A stretch of DNA of 64,000 nt from Mycobacterium asiaticum (lineage in GTDB: Bacteria; Actinomycetota; Actinomycetes; Mycobacteriales; Mycobacteriaceae): the NCBI RefSeq assembly GCF_001673635.1, contig NZ_LZMH01000031.1, positions 140,211 to 204,210 on the forward strand, read 5' to 3'. This document shows positions 1 to 10,096 of this stretch, in pieces. Both the position numbers and the translations under genes were made by a program. The first letter of the stretch is position 1. Each line of letters starts with the position of its first letter. The notes below the pieces were generated by a model. The model ran no database searches. It saw nothing but the letters and a program-made list of their open reading frames with translations, and was not told the DNA's origin.

Positions 1-7
1 TGTTGCC

Positions 8-1555
8 TTAAGCGTCCTGGGCAGGGTCCCAGGACCCCGGCAGCAATGGCGTCGTCGCCCCACCGCCGAACCCGTCGTCGGCCACCACCGCCAGTCCGGC
101 TGCTTGCTGACGGCGTTCTGCCGTGGTGCCGGCAAATCCCAGCGGCCCCGCGCCGGATGCGGAAGCGGCCGGCTCGTCCACGTCGTCCTCAGGTCCCTCG
201 ATGTACTCGTCGGCGTAGGCCCGTAGCGGTTCGTCCTGCTGACGGCGTCTGCGCTTGCGGCGGCGTGCCGCGGCCGCTGCGGCCGCCGCAGCGCTGTCCG
301 GCGCGGGCGCCTTGGCCTGGGCGCTGACCGGGCTGCGCGTCTTCGACCCGGAATCGAAGCCGATACCCGGGCCACCCCCAATTGCGTACGGAACGAACGC
401 CGGCCCGGCCGCCGGAGGGGCGGATGGCGGCGCCGAACTGGCGACGGATCCCGCGGCTGGCGCGGGCGCCGCCGGCGCGCCGCCGCCGACGGACCCGGCC
501 AGGGTCGGGGCGATCGCGACCGCCGGCGCAGTGCCCGCCGCCGCGGCTACCGGAGCCAGCGCCGGGGCCAGCGCGGGCACTTCGGCCAGGGGAAGCGGAA
601 GCGCCAGCACGGCCGCGGCCGCGGCGGCACTGGCCGCCGCCGCTGGCAGCGCCGACAACGACGACCACAACGGGGAGGAACCGAGCACCGCTGCCAGCAC
701 CGGGTGCGCGACCAAGTACACGACGATCTGAGCGGGGGTGATGCCGCCGAGTGACTGCAGGGCGGCGATCGGATTGGTCAGGAACAGCTGAATCCAGTCC
801 TGCAGGCCCTGAAAGTCCTGCACGAACAGGAACAGCCGGGACACCCAGTAGCCCGGCTGGCCCGGTGTCGTGTACGAGGCGTACGGGATTCCGTTGATGG
901 TGCCGTTGACAGGGTTCCAGTCCATGCCGATCAACCGCAGGGCGAACTGGAAGAGCTGCTGCGGAATCTGCAGAAGCTGTTCCAGTGGGTTTGACGTAGC
1001 GGCACTCGCAGCCTCCGATTTCACAATCGGCGGCGCCGTGACGCTCTGCGGGGCGGCCGCCATCGCCGTGCCGGACACGCCTTCGTACGTCGCCATCGTG
1101 GTCGCGGCCTGAATCCACATCCGGACGTAGTCGGCCTCGTTCAGCGCGATCGGAATGGTGTTGGTACCAAAGAAATTCGTTGCGACCAGCACGCCGTGGA
1201 TGACGTGGTTGGCGGCCAGTTCCGGCAAGGTCGGCATCGTTGCCAGCGCGGTCGTGTAGGCGGCGGCCGCCGTCTCGTGCTGGGCGGCGATGGCGCCGCT
1301 GTCCGCGCCGGCTTTGGTCAACCAGGCCACATACGGCGCGTGGGCGGCCACGTAGGTTTCCGCGCTCGGCCCCTCCCACGCCGAGCACTGCGCGGCCGCC
1401 AGCACGCCGATGAGTTCTTCTGCAGCTGAGGCGTATTCGGCGCTCAATGAGGTCCATGCTCCGGCCGCGGCCAACAAAGGCCCCGGTCCCGGACCACTAC
1501 TCAGCAACGCCGAATGCACCTCTGGAGGCGATGCCATCCAGATGGGCGCGGCCAA
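8..1555 (-). CDS. PPE family protein, PPW subfamily
   Basis: A 515-residue mycobacterial PPE protein, a secreted or surface-associated family usually exported by type VII (ESX) systems. The N-terminal PPE domain (about residues 1-175) begins with [12 protein letters not shown] and has the WxG turn at W60-G62. The C-terminus carries both hallmarks of the PPW subfamily: GFAGT at 473-477 and PLLPGSW (PxxPxxW) at 503-509. Between the domains is an Ala/Pro-rich linker followed by poly-Ala and a very basic RRRKRRRR patch. The start is TTG at 1555; it keeps the family-typical MxAPIWMA opening, while the next in-frame ATG (1537) would lose it. No partner PE or esx gene is visible. Substrate and function are unknown. 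Confidence 0.93.
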   Translation of the reverse strand: MAAPIWMASPPEVHSALLSSGPGPGPLLAAAGAWTSLSAEYASAAEELIGVLAAAQCSAWEGPSAETYVAAHAPYVAWLTKAGADSGAIAAQHETAAAAYTTALATMPTLPELAANHVIHGVLVATNFFGTNTIPIALNEADYVRMWIQAATTMATYEGVSGTAMAAAPQSVTAPPIVKSEAASAATSNPLEQLLQIPQQLFQFALRLIGMDWNPVNGTINGIPYASYTTPGQPGYWVSRLFLFVQDFQGLQDWIQLFLTNPIAALQSLGGITPAQIVVYLVAHPVLAAVLGSSPLWSSLSALPAAAASAAAAAAVLALPLPLAEVPALAPALAPVAAAAGTAPAVAIAPTLAGSVGGGAPAAPAPAAGSVASSAPPSAPPAAGPAFVPYAIGGGPGIGFDSGSKTRSPVSAQAKAPAPDSAAAAAAAAARRRKRRRRQQDEPLRAYADEYIEGPEDDVDEPAASASGAGPLGFAGTTAERRQQAAGLAVVADDGFGGGATTPLLPGSWDPAQDA

Positions 1556-1902
1556 GATCAGCCGGTCGTCGCCGAGCCCGTGTCGAATGCCCCCCCACAG
1601 GCACAGGAAGTGTCCAGCCCCCGGAAAATGACGAACAAAGTCATGCCAGACACTCCTCCCTATGACGGGGTGGTTGTTAGAACTGAGCTGTTACAAGCAG
1701 ATTCGATATCGCGGCGGGAAGTATCGCAACCGATCCAGTGCCGCGATCACCGGCGGAGCAGCACGGACGAGCATCTAGCTCTCACCCGAAAATACGTTGT
1801 GGCACAAGCAAAATTGCGGCGGCCGCCGTCAGCATTGAGGGCGACCGATTGTTTTCAAATCGCCCTGGTTCTGAGGAGCGGGCGCCTACCCGCCCGCGCT
1901 CA
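1556..1902. other. Intergenic region between the PPE gene and ctaB
   Basis: About 347 bases without a credible gene. It holds the upstream region of the PPE gene, read on the minus strand, and the region just past the ctaB stop. The middle (about 1680-1860) is less GC-rich than the flanking genes. Apart from the hairpin at 1878-1897, nothing identifiable was seen. Confidence 0.6.
1878..1897 (-). terminator. Possible ctaB terminator hairpin
   Basis: A 7-bp perfect GC stem (GCGGGCG at 1878-1884, CGCCCGC at 1891-1897) with a 6-nt loop lies 5 nt past the ctaB stop codon. No T-tract follows on the minus strand, so it would be a mycobacterial-style U-less terminator at best. Confidence 0.4.
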
Positions 1903-2829
1903 TCACAACAGCGTCGGCAGCGCGATCGCCGAGTCGACCGCCAGCGCGCAGAACACCAGGGCCAGGTAGTTGTTCGACTGCAGGAACAGCCGCAGCGGCT
2001 TGACCGTCTCCCCCGCGCGCACACCGGCGTACAGCTGATGCGCCATCGCCAGGAACCACACCCCGGCTACCAGGGCCACGGCCGCGTACAGCCAGCCGGT
2101 TGCCAGCGCCAGCGTCATGGTCGCCAGCACCGTCAGCCAGGTGTAGATCAGGATCTGTTTGGTGACTTGTTGCTCGGTGGCCACGGCGGGCAGCATCGGC
2201 ACGCCCGCGACTTTGTAATCTTCCTTGTACCGCATAGCCAGAGCCCAGGTGTGTGGCGGCGTCCAGAAGAAGATGATCGCGAACATCGCCAGTGCCGGCC
2301 AGCCGATGGTCCCGGTCACCGCGGACCAGCCGATCATTACCGGCATGCAGCCGGCCGCGCCGCCCCACACCACGTTCTGCGAGGTACGCCGCTTGAGCAG
2401 CAGCGTGTAGACGAACACGTAGAACGCGATGGTGGCCACGGCCAGCAGACCCGAAAGCAGGTTGGTGGTCCACCACAGCCAGACGAACGAGCCCACGCTG
2501 AGCAGCAAGCCGAAGACGAGCGCGTGCCGAGTCGGCACGGCGGCCCGGGCCAGCGGCCGCCGCGCGGTCCGCTTCATCACCTTGTCGATGTCAGCGTCGG
2601 CCACACAGTTCAGCGTGTTGGCGCCGCCGGCCGCCATCATGCCTCCGACCAGCGTGTTGAGGATGAGTAGCGGGTTGACGCTGCCCCGGTGGGCCAGCAG
2701 CATCGCCGGGATGGCGGTAACCAGCAGCAGTTCGATGACCCGTGGCTTGGTCAGCGCCAGATACGCCAGCAAGGTGCCGGTGATCCGGCTTGTTGTCCTG
2801 CCCGACGCGACGCGCCCGCGAACGCTCAC
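1903..2829 (-). CDS. ctaB: Protoheme IX farnesyltransferase (heme O synthase) CtaB
   Basis: UbiA-family membrane prenyltransferase that transfers farnesyl to protoheme IX, making heme O for the cytochrome aa3 oxidase. The 308-residue protein has many hydrophobic helices and the first Asp-rich prenyl-diphosphate/Mg site, N74-D78-D82 (NCVADADID), plus a second conserved stretch around [14 protein letters not shown]. The start is GTG at 2829, with GAGGAG about 7 nt upstream. It is divergent from tkt, the same arrangement as Rv1451/Rv1449c in M. tuberculosis, but the PE_PGRS gene found there between them is absent here. Confidence 0.96.
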   Translation of the reverse strand: MSVRGRVASGRTTSRITGTLLAYLALTKPRVIELLLVTAIPAMLLAHRGSVNPLLILNTLVGGMMAAGGANTLNCVADADIDKVMKRTARRPLARAAVPTRHALVFGLLLSVGSFVWLWWTTNLLSGLLAVATIAFYVFVYTLLLKRRTSQNVVWGGAAGCMPVMIGWSAVTGTIGWPALAMFAIIFFWTPPHTWALAMRYKEDYKVAGVPMLPAVATEQQVTKQILIYTWLTVLATMTLALATGWLYAAVALVAGVWFLAMAHQLYAGVRAGETVKPLRLFLQSNNYLALVFCALAVDSAIALPTLL

Positions 2830-2913
2830 GCAATAACTCCTCGGGAAAATCGCAGCCGCGCGCAGCTTCTACTACACACGATGGTAGACCGCGCAGGCTC
2901 AGCCACCGACCTG

Positions 2914-2953
2914 CAGGGTCGATTCGGACCATTTATTTCGGCATTCGACCCTG
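2914..2953. promoter_or_regulatory. Inverted repeat in the ctaB-tkt divergent intergenic region
   Basis: CAGGGTCGA (2914-2922) and TCGACCCTG (2945-2953) form a perfect 9-bp inverted repeat with a 22-nt spacer. It sits between two divergent starts, where a terminator would not be expected, so an operator or a leader stem-loop is more plausible. No regulator is identified. Confidence 0.35.
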
Positions 2954-3099
2954 TCGAGGCGCCGACTGCACAGCTCACCAACCCGACACGATATTTTCAC
3001 ATCGCCTCCGCGGGGTACACAGAACTGGGCCTGCAGCGGCCACCCATCCCGCACTAGGGTGGGATTGATCAGTTTGATGACCCCAGGACTGAGGACTGA

Positions 3100-5205
3100 A
3101 TGACCACACTCGAAGAGATCTCCGCCCTTACGCAACCGCGCCACCCCGATGACTGGACCGAGATCGATTCGGCTGCGGTCGACACGATCCGGGTCCTGGC
3201 CGCCGACGCCGTCCAGAAGGTTGGCAACGGCCACCCCGGGACCGCCATGAGCCTGGCCCCGCTGGCCTACACCCTGTTCCAGCGCACCATGCGTCACGAT
3301 CCCAGCGACGTGCACTGGCTGGGCCGCGACCGGTTCGTGCTGTCGGCCGGACACAGCAGCCTGACGCTGTACCTGCAGCTCTACCTGGGTGGCTTCGGTC
3401 TCGAGCTGGAGGACATCGAGTCGCTGCGGACCTGGAAGTCCAAGACCCCTGGGCACCCGGAGTTCCGGCACACCAGGGGTGTGGAGATCACCACCGGCCC
3501 GCTGGGCCAGGGGTTGGCCTCGGCCGTCGGGATGGCGATGGCGGCGCGGTATGAGCGTGGCCTGTTCGATCCGGACGCCGCGCCGGGCACCAGCCCGTTC
3601 GACCATCACATCTACGTGATCGCCTCCGACGGCGACATCGAAGAAGGTGTGACCTCTGAGGCGTCGTCGCTGGCCGGTGTGCAGCAACTGGGCAATCTGA
3701 TCGTGTTCTACGACAGCAACCAGATCTCGATCGAGGACGACACCAACATCGCGCTGTGTGAGGACACCCCTGCCCGCTATCGGGCCTACGGCTGGCATGT
3801 CCAGGAGGTCGAGGGCGGCGAGAACGTGGTCGGCATCGAGGAGGCGATCGCCAACGCGAAAGCCGAAACCGATCGGCCGTCGTTCATCGCGCTGCGCACC
3901 ATCATCGGCTTCCCGGCGCCCAACCTGATGAACACCGGCAAGGCGCACGGCGCCGCGCTCGGTGACGACGAGGTCGCCGAGGTCAAAAAGATCCTCGGTT
4001 TCGACCCGGACAAAAACTTCGAGGTGCGCGACGAGGTCATCGCGCACACCCGCAAGCTGGTGGACCGCGGCAAGGAAGCCCACGAGAAGTGGCAGCAGGA
4101 CTTCGACGCGTGGGCCGAGCGGGAACCCGAGCGCAAGGCGCTGCTGGACCGGTTGACGGCAGAGGAACTGCCCGAGGGCTGGGACGCCGACCTGCCGCAC
4201 TGGGAACCGGACGACGATGCGATAGCCACCCGCAAGGCCTCCAACGAGGTGCTCAACGCGGTGGGACCCAAACTGCCTGAATTGTGGGGTGGATCCGCCG
4301 ACCTGGCGGGCAGCAACAACACCACCATCAAGGGCGCGGACTCGTTTGGCCCGCCGTCGATTTCGACGAAGGATTACACCGCCCACTGGTATGGCCGGAC
4401 GCTGCACTTCGGTGTCCGCGAGCACGCCATGGGCGCGATTCTGTCTGGCATCGTGCTGCACGGTCCCACCCGCGCCTACGGCGGCACCTTCCTGCAGTTC
4501 TCCGACTACATGCGCCCGGCGGTGCGGTTGGCGTCGTTGATGGACATCGACACCATCTACGTGTGGACGCACGACTCGGTCGGTCTGGGCGAGGACGGCC
4601 CGACTCACCAACCCATCGAGCATCTTTCGGCGCTGCGGGCCATCCCGAACCTGTCGGTGGTACGCCCAGCCGACGCCAACGAGACGGCATTTGCCTGGCG
4701 CACGATCCTGGCGCGGGGTAACGGCAGCGGACCCGTTGGGCTGATCCTGACCCGCCAGAACGTGCCGATTCTCGAGGGCACCAACCTGGACGGCGTGGCG
4801 CGCGGTGGCTACGTGCTGGGCCAGGAGGCCGGTGGCCGGGAAGACGACGACGAGCCCGATGTCGTGCTGATCGGCACCGGCTCCGAGGTGCAGCTGGCGG
4901 TCGCGGCGCAGAAGTTGCTGGCGGACAAGGACATCGTCGCGCGGGTGGTGTCCATGCCCTGCGTCGAGTGGTTCGAATCGCAGCCGAGCGACTACCGCGA
5001 CAGTGTGCTGCCCCCGTCGGTTTCGGCACGGGTGGCCGTCGAGGCCGGTGTCGCGCAGTCCTGGCACAAGCTCGTGGGCGACACCGGGAAGATCGTGTCG
5101 ATCGAGCACTACGGCGAATCCGCCGACTACAAGACCTTGTTCCGTGAGTACGGCTTCACAGCGGAAGCCGTCGCTGCCGCCGCGGAAGAAGCACTCGATA
5201 ATTGA
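3100..5205 (+). CDS. tkt: Transketolase
   Basis: Thiamine-diphosphate enzyme that moves two-carbon units between ketose and aldose phosphates in the non-oxidative pentose phosphate pathway; cytosolic. The 701-residue length is normal. Visible features are the GHPGTAMS segment with conserved His45, the ThDP/Mg motif GDIEEGVTSEAS (about residue 178), and the central pyrimidine-binding region with FGVREHAMG (about residue 445). The ATG start at 3100 follows a GAGGA ribosome site. It opens the operon tkt-tal-zwf-opcA-pgl; tal begins 16 nt after the stop. Confidence 0.98.
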   Translation: MTTLEEISALTQPRHPDDWTEIDSAAVDTIRVLAADAVQKVGNGHPGTAMSLAPLAYTLFQRTMRHDPSDVHWLGRDRFVLSAGHSSLTLYLQLYLGGFGLELEDIESLRTWKSKTPGHPEFRHTRGVEITTGPLGQGLASAVGMAMAARYERGLFDPDAAPGTSPFDHHIYVIASDGDIEEGVTSEASSLAGVQQLGNLIVFYDSNQISIEDDTNIALCEDTPARYRAYGWHVQEVEGGENVVGIEEAIANAKAETDRPSFIALRTIIGFPAPNLMNTGKAHGAALGDDEVAEVKKILGFDPDKNFEVRDEVIAHTRKLVDRGKEAHEKWQQDFDAWAEREPERKALLDRLTAEELPEGWDADLPHWEPDDDAIATRKASNEVLNAVGPKLPELWGGSADLAGSNNTTIKGADSFGPPSISTKDYTAHWYGRTLHFGVREHAMGAILSGIVLHGPTRAYGGTFLQFSDYMRPAVRLASLMDIDTIYVWTHDSVGLGEDGPTHQPIEHLSALRAIPNLSVVRPADANETAFAWRTILARGNGSGPVGLILTRQNVPILEGTNLDGVARGGYVLGQEAGGREDDDEPDVVLIGTGSEVQLAVAAQKLLADKDIVARVVSMPCVEWFESQPSDYRDSVLPPSVSARVAVEAGVAQSWHKLVGDTGKIVSIEHYGESADYKTLFREYGFTAEAVAAAAEEALDN

Positions 5206-5221
5206 GAAAAGGTGATTGAAG

Positions 5222-6340
5222 ATGACCCAGAATCCAAACCTCGCGGCGTTGAGCGAAGCAGGCGTATCGGTATGGCTGGACGATCTCTCGCGGGACCGGA
5301 TCAAGTCGGGCAATCTGCAGGAACTGATTGACACCAAGAGTGTCGTCGGGGTGACCACCAACCCGTCGATATTCCAGAAGGCGCTGGCCGACAGCGATAC
5401 CTATAACGACCAGGTCGCCGAACTGGCCGAGCGCGGCGCCGACGTGGATGCCACCATCCGCACCGTCACCACCGACGACGTCCGCAACGCCTGCGACGTG
5501 TTGCGGCCGCAGTGGGAATCATCCGACGGCGTCGACGGCCGGGTGTCGATCGAGGTCGACCCGCGGCTGGCGCACGACACCGACAAGACCACCCAGCAGG
5601 CCATCGAGCTGTGGAAGATCGTCGACCGGCCGAACCTGCTGATCAAGATCCCCGCGACCGAGGCCGGCATCCCCGCCATCGCTTCGACGCTGGCCGAAGG
5701 GATTTCGGTCAACGTCACGCTGATCTTCTCGGTCGAGCGCTACCGCGCGGTGATGGGCGCCTACCTGGAGGGGCTGGAACGGGCCAAGCAAGCCGGCCAT
5801 GACCTGTCCAAGATCCATTCCGTCGCTTCGTTTTTCGTGTCCCGGGTGGACACCGAGGTGGACAAGCGGCTGGAAAAGATCGACTCCGACGAGGCGCGGG
5901 CGCTGTTGGGACAAGCCGCGGTCGCCAATGCCCGCCTGGCCTATGCGGCATACCAGGAGGTCTTCGAGGGCGGTGAGCGGTTCGAGCCGCTCAAGGCCGA
6001 CGGCGCCCGCGTGCAGCGGCCGCTCTGGGCGTCCACCGGCGTCAAAAACCCCGACTACTCCGACACCCTTTACGTCACCGAACTGGTGGCGCCGAACACC
6101 GTCAACACCATGCCGGAGAAGACAATTGACGCCGTGGCCGACCACGGCGTGATCAACGGCGACACGGTGACCGGCACCGGTTCCGAAGCCCAGCAAGTGT
6201 TCGACAAGCTGCAGGACATCGGCATCGACCTGGACGACGTGTTCATCGTGCTGGAGAACGAAGGCGTCCAGAAGTTCGAGGAGTCCTGGAGCGAGCTACT
6301 CAAGGAGACTCAGGCGCAGCTGGACTCCGCCAAGAAATGA
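5222..6340 (+). CDS. tal: Transaldolase
   Basis: Transfers a dihydroxyacetone unit from sedoheptulose-7-phosphate to glyceraldehyde-3-phosphate through a lysine Schiff base. The 372-residue size fits the long actinobacterial TalB2-type class. The Schiff-base lysine lies in LIKIPAT, followed by [10 protein letters not shown] chose ATG 5222, preceded by AAAAGGTG, over the in-frame TTG at 5216 because the spacing is better and the N-terminus [10 protein letters not shown] matches the family. Its stop overlaps the zwf start (ATGA), so the two are translationally coupled. Confidence 0.97.
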   Translation: MTQNPNLAALSEAGVSVWLDDLSRDRIKSGNLQELIDTKSVVGVTTNPSIFQKALADSDTYNDQVAELAERGADVDATIRTVTTDDVRNACDVLRPQWESSDGVDGRVSIEVDPRLAHDTDKTTQQAIELWKIVDRPNLLIKIPATEAGIPAIASTLAEGISVNVTLIFSVERYRAVMGAYLEGLERAKQAGHDLSKIHSVASFFVSRVDTEVDKRLEKIDSDEARALLGQAAVANARLAYAAYQEVFEGGERFEPLKADGARVQRPLWASTGVKNPDYSDTLYVTELVAPNTVNTMPEKTIDAVADHGVINGDTVTGTGSEAQQVFDKLQDIGIDLDDVFIVLENEGVQKFEESWSELLKETQAQLDSAKK

Positions 6341-7866
6341 CCCAAGCGTGGCATAACCCGCTGCGGGACAAGCGGGATAAAAGGCTGCCCAGAATCGCCG
6401 GTCCGTGCGGCATGGTGATCTTCGGCGTCACCGGCGACCTGGCCCGCAAGAAGGTGATGCCGGCGATCTACGACCTGGCCAACCGCGGCTTGCTGCCGCC
6501 GACGTTTTCCCTGGTGGGTTTCGCGCGCCGCGACTGGAGCACCCAGGATTTCGGCGACGTGGTCTACAACGCCGTCAAGCAACACTGCCGGACCCCGTTC
6601 CGGCAGGAGAACTGGGACCGGTTGGCCGAGGGATTCCGTTTCGTGCCAGGCGCTTTCGACGATGACGACGCGTTCGCGCGGCTCGCCGAGACGCTGGAGA
6701 AGCTCGACGCCGAGCGCGGCACCGGCGGCAATCATGCGTTCTACCTGGCCATCCCACCGAAGTCCTTCCCACAGGTGTGCGAACAGCTGCACAAGTCGGG
6801 GCTGGCTCGGCCGCAGGGCAGCCGGTGGAGCCGCGTGGTGATCGAGAAGCCGTTCGGGCATGACCTGGCCAGTGCCCAGGACCTGAACAAGACGGTCAAC
6901 TCCGTCTTCCCGGAGGAATCGGTCTTCCGCATCGACCACTACCTCGGCAAGGAGACGGTGCAGAACATCCTGGCGTTGCGATTTGCCAACCAGCTGTTCG
7001 ACCCGATCTGGAACGCGCATTACGTCGACCACGTGCAGATCACCATGGCCGAGGACATCGGGCTGGGCGGCCGGGCCGGCTACTACGACGGCATCGGCGC
7101 CGCCCGCGATGTGATCCAGAACCACTTGATGCAGCTACTGGCGCTGACCGCGATGGAGGAGCCGGTCAGCTTCAATCCTCATGCGTTGCAGACCGAGAAG
7201 ATCAAGGTGCTGTCGGCGACCCGGCTGGCCGAGCCCCTCGACGAGACCACCAGCCGCGGCCAGTACGCCGCCGGCTGGCAGGGCGGAGAAAAAGTGGTCG
7301 GGCTACTCGATGAGGAAGGGTTCTCCAAGGACTCCATCACCGAGACCTTCGCCGCGATCACCCTCGAGGTCGACACCCGACGCTGGGCCGGGGTGCCGTT
7401 CTACCTGCGCACCGGAAAACGCTTGGGCCGCAGGGTCACCGAAATCGCTCTGGTCTTCAAGCGCGCGCCGCACCTGCCGTTCGACGCCACCATGACCGAC
7501 GAACTGGGCACCAATGCGATGGTCATCCGAGTGCAACCGGACGAGGGCATCACGCTGCGATTCGGGTCGAAGGTGCCGGGCAGCGCGATGGAGGTCCGCG
7601 ACGTCAACATGGACTTCTCCTATGGCTCGGCGTTCGCCGAGGAATCACCGGAGGCGTACGAGCGGCTGATCCTCGATGTGCTGCTCGGCGAGCCGTCCCT
7701 GTTCCCGGTCAATGAGGAGGTCGAATTGGCCTGGGAGATATTGGATCCCGCGCTGGACAACTGGGCATCACACGGGAAGCCGGACCCATATGAGGCGGGT
7801 ACCTGGGGCCCGGAGTCGGCATTCGAGATGTTGCGCCGGACCGGCCGGGAATGGCGGCGGCCATGA
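6337..7866 (+). CDS. zwf: Glucose-6-phosphate 1-dehydrogenase
   Basis: Oxidises glucose-6-phosphate to 6-phosphogluconolactone, yielding NADPH. The 509-residue protein has the N-terminal dinucleotide fold with [10 protein letters not shown] (about residues 30-39) and the catalytic substrate signature RIDHYLGKE (about residue 200). It corresponds to Zwf2 of the mycobacterial pentose phosphate operon. The start overlaps the tal stop by 4 nt, and opcA, the activator of this enzyme, follows after 37 nt. Confidence 0.98.
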   Translation: MTQAWHNPLRDKRDKRLPRIAGPCGMVIFGVTGDLARKKVMPAIYDLANRGLLPPTFSLVGFARRDWSTQDFGDVVYNAVKQHCRTPFRQENWDRLAEGFRFVPGAFDDDDAFARLAETLEKLDAERGTGGNHAFYLAIPPKSFPQVCEQLHKSGLARPQGSRWSRVVIEKPFGHDLASAQDLNKTVNSVFPEESVFRIDHYLGKETVQNILALRFANQLFDPIWNAHYVDHVQITMAEDIGLGGRAGYYDGIGAARDVIQNHLMQLLALTAMEEPVSFNPHALQTEKIKVLSATRLAEPLDETTSRGQYAAGWQGGEKVVGLLDEEGFSKDSITETFAAITLEVDTRRWAGVPFYLRTGKRLGRRVTEIALVFKRAPHLPFDATMTDELGTNAMVIRVQPDEGITLRFGSKVPGSAMEVRDVNMDFSYGSAFAEESPEAYERLILDVLLGEPSLFPVNEEVELAWEILDPALDNWASHGKPDPYEAGTWGPESAFEMLRRTGREWRRP

Positions 7867-7903
7867 TCCTGCGTTGTGAACGCGTTGATGCGCAGGAGCG
7901 GCC

Positions 7904-8815
7904 GTGATAGTCGACATGCCTGACACCACCACCACGGCGGTGAACAAGAAGCTCGACGACATGCGCGAGAAGGCCGGCATTGTCACGATGGGCCGGGTCC
8001 TGACGTTGATCATCGCCCCCGACAGCGAGGCGGTGCTCGAAGAATCCATCGAGGCCGCCAACGGTGCCAGCCATGAACACCCCAGTCGCGTCATCGTCGC
8101 GATGCGTGGTGACCCGTACGCCGACAAGCCGAGCCTGGACGCCCAGATCCGGGTGGGCGGCGACGCCGGCGCCGGCGAGGTCGTCGTACTCAAGCTGTCC
8201 GGTTCGCTGTCCGGTCACGCCAACAGCGTCGTAACCCCCTTCCTGCTTCCCGATATCCCGGTGGTCGCGTGGTGGCCGGACATCGCCCCGGCGGTCCCGG
8301 CGCAGGACCCGTTGGGCAAGTTGGCGATTCGCCGCATCACCGACGCCACCAACGGCGTCGATCCGTTGTCGGCGATCAAGAGCCGGCTGGCCGGATACAC
8401 CGCGGGCGACACCGACCTGGCGTGGAGTCGCATCACCTACTGGCGCGCGCTGCTCACCTCGGCCATCGACCTGCCGCCGCACGAGCCGATCGAGTCGGCG
8501 CTGGTTTCGGGTCTGCGTGACGAACCCGCCCTCGACATCCTGGCGGGCTGGCTGGCCCACTGCATCGATGGCCCGGTGCGCCGTGAGGTCGGCGAGCTGA
8601 AGGTGGAGTTGGTGCGCAAGAGCGAGACCATCGTGTTGAGCCGGCCGCAGGAAGGAACCACCGCAACCCTGAGCCGCACAGCCAAGCCCGAAGCGCTGGT
8701 TCCGTTGGCGCGCAGGGAAACCGGTGAATGCCTGGCCGAAGACCTGCGCCGACTGCACGCCGACGAGATCTTCCACGCCGCACTGCAAGGTATCGAGAAA
8801 GTGCAATACCAGTGA
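7904..8815 (+). CDS. opcA: Glucose-6-phosphate dehydrogenase assembly protein OpcA
   Basis: OpcA-family protein (303 residues) that binds and allosterically supports G6PDH in actinobacteria and cyanobacteria; it is not itself an enzyme. Typical segments are [13 protein letters not shown] at the N-terminus and PVVAWWPD in the middle. The GTG start at 7904 is preceded by CAGGAG. Its stop overlaps the pgl start as GTGA. Its position directly between zwf and pgl supports the assignment. Confidence 0.96.
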   Translation: MIVDMPDTTTTAVNKKLDDMREKAGIVTMGRVLTLIIAPDSEAVLEESIEAANGASHEHPSRVIVAMRGDPYADKPSLDAQIRVGGDAGAGEVVVLKLSGSLSGHANSVVTPFLLPDIPVVAWWPDIAPAVPAQDPLGKLAIRRITDATNGVDPLSAIKSRLAGYTAGDTDLAWSRITYWRALLTSAIDLPPHEPIESALVSGLRDEPALDILAGWLAHCIDGPVRREVGELKVELVRKSETIVLSRPQEGTTATLSRTAKPEALVPLARRETGECLAEDLRRLHADEIFHAALQGIEKVQYQ

Positions 8816-9552
8816 GCGCAGAGATCGAAGTATTCGCCGACAGTGAGGCTTTGGTGCAGGCGGCCGGTGAACGGTTGGTCAGCGCCATCAATGCCGCGGT
8901 TCAGGCTCGCGGGCAAGCGCTGATCGTACTCACCGGCGGCGGCAACGGTATCGCCCTGCTGCGCTACCTCGCCGACACACAGCAGGTCGACTGGTCCAAG
9001 GTCCACCTGTTCTGGGGTGACGAGCGCTACGTGCCCGAGGACGACGACGAGCGCAACGAGAAGCAGGCCCGGGAAGCGTTGATCGACCACGTCCCGGTGC
9101 CGGCGAGCCAGGTACATCCAATGGCAGCCAGCAACGGCGAATTCGGTCCCGACATCGATGCCGCCGCGCTGGCCTACGAGCAGATCCTGGCGGCGAACGC
9201 CGCACCCGGTGAGACGGCACCCGATTTCGACGTCCACCTGCTGGGCATGGGACCCGAGGGACACATCAACTCACTGTTCCCGGACACGCCCGCCGTGCGC
9301 GAGACCGACCGTCTGGTGGTCGCGGTCGAGGATTGTCCGAAGCCGCCGCCGTTGCGAATCACCTTGACTTTGCCCGCGATTCAGCGTTCCCGGGAGGTGT
9401 GGCTGATCGTCTCGGGGGCGGGGAAAGCGGACGCGGTGGCCGCCGCCCTCGGCGGCGCCGATCCCGTTTCAGTCCCGGCAGCGGGCGCCGTGGGACGGGA
9501 GGCCACTCGGTGGCTGCTCGACCGGGACGCCGCGGGCAAACTTTCCGGTTGA
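8812..9552 (+). CDS. pgl: 6-phosphogluconolactonase
   Basis: Hydrolyses 6-phosphogluconolactone to 6-phosphogluconate (also called DevB). The 246-residue protein shows the NagB/Pgl-type fold signatures: LTGGGNG near residue 42, the segment FWGDERYVP (about residues 64-72), and [13 protein letters not shown] around residue 145. The GTG start at 8812 overlaps the opcA stop by 4 nt; a longer in-frame extension into opcA is not family-like. With tkt, tal and zwf it covers most of the pathway; no 6-phosphogluconate dehydrogenase is in the window. Confidence 0.97.
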   Translation: MSAEIEVFADSEALVQAAGERLVSAINAAVQARGQALIVLTGGGNGIALLRYLADTQQVDWSKVHLFWGDERYVPEDDDERNEKQAREALIDHVPVPASQVHPMAASNGEFGPDIDAAALAYEQILAANAAPGETAPDFDVHLLGMGPEGHINSLFPDTPAVRETDRLVVAVEDCPKPPPLRITLTLPAIQRSREVWLIVSGAGKADAVAAALGGADPVSVPAAGAVGREATRWLLDRDAAGKLSG

Positions 9553-9603
9553 CATCGGGCATTTGCTGCCGGGGGTAGGTTCACCGATGTCAATGCGGTA
9601 ATA

Positions 9604-10005
9604 ATGACCGTCATGGCAGACAGAAGCGGCGGCCGTCCGACCCCGGCTCGGCAAAGAGTGAAGACGCTTACCCAGGCGGCGTTAAATGCCGACAAGACGG
9701 TGGAGCAGGTCGAGGACGTCCTCGACGGTCTGAGCACCTCCCTGGTCGAGCTCAACAAATGCCTGGGTGCGCTCAATGCCACCGTTGAGCGCATGGAAGG
9801 TGGTTTGAACCACCTGGACAGAACGCTGTCCAGCCTGGACGACCTTGCGCAGCGGCTGGTCGTCCTGCTCGAGCCGGTGGAGGCGATCATCGAACGGTTC
9901 GACTACGTGGTCGGCCTGGGCGAAACGATGATGACGCCGCTCTCGGCGACCGAACACGTCCTGCGTGGGGTGCTGGACCGCCTACGAAATCGGTCGGTCC
10001 ACTAG
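9604..10005 (+). CDS. Conserved hypothetical protein with coiled-coil heptads
   Basis: A 133-residue soluble protein of unknown function. After a basic N-terminus (SGGRPTPARQRVKTL) most of the chain is predicted-helical, with regular Leu/Val heptads (LNKCLGALN, MEGGLNHLDRTLSSLDDL), suggesting an oligomeric coiled coil. It corresponds by position to Rv1444c, downstream of pgl. ATG at 9604 or 9613 could start it, neither with a strong ribosome site. It lies 51 nt after pgl and may be the last gene of the pentose phosphate operon. It converges on the bisC-like gene. Confidence 0.8.
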   Translation: MTVMADRSGGRPTPARQRVKTLTQAALNADKTVEQVEDVLDGLSTSLVELNKCLGALNATVERMEGGLNHLDRTLSSLDDLAQRLVVLLEPVEAIIERFDYVVGLGETMMTPLSATEHVLRGVLDRLRNRSVH

Positions 10006-10096
10006 GTCGTGCCCCGAAAACCTGTGCGCCTCGGTCGACTCCGTTGAACACCTCCACTGACTGCTGAAACGTGTGCTCACCTGTTGGTGGACCGGG

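Noticed and set aside
2899..5361. An 820-codon open frame on the minus strand opposite tkt
   Set aside because: It is the GC-rich shadow of the transketolase gene; the composition is Arg/Gly/Val-heavy and no family motif is present, whereas the plus strand encodes a clear transketolase.
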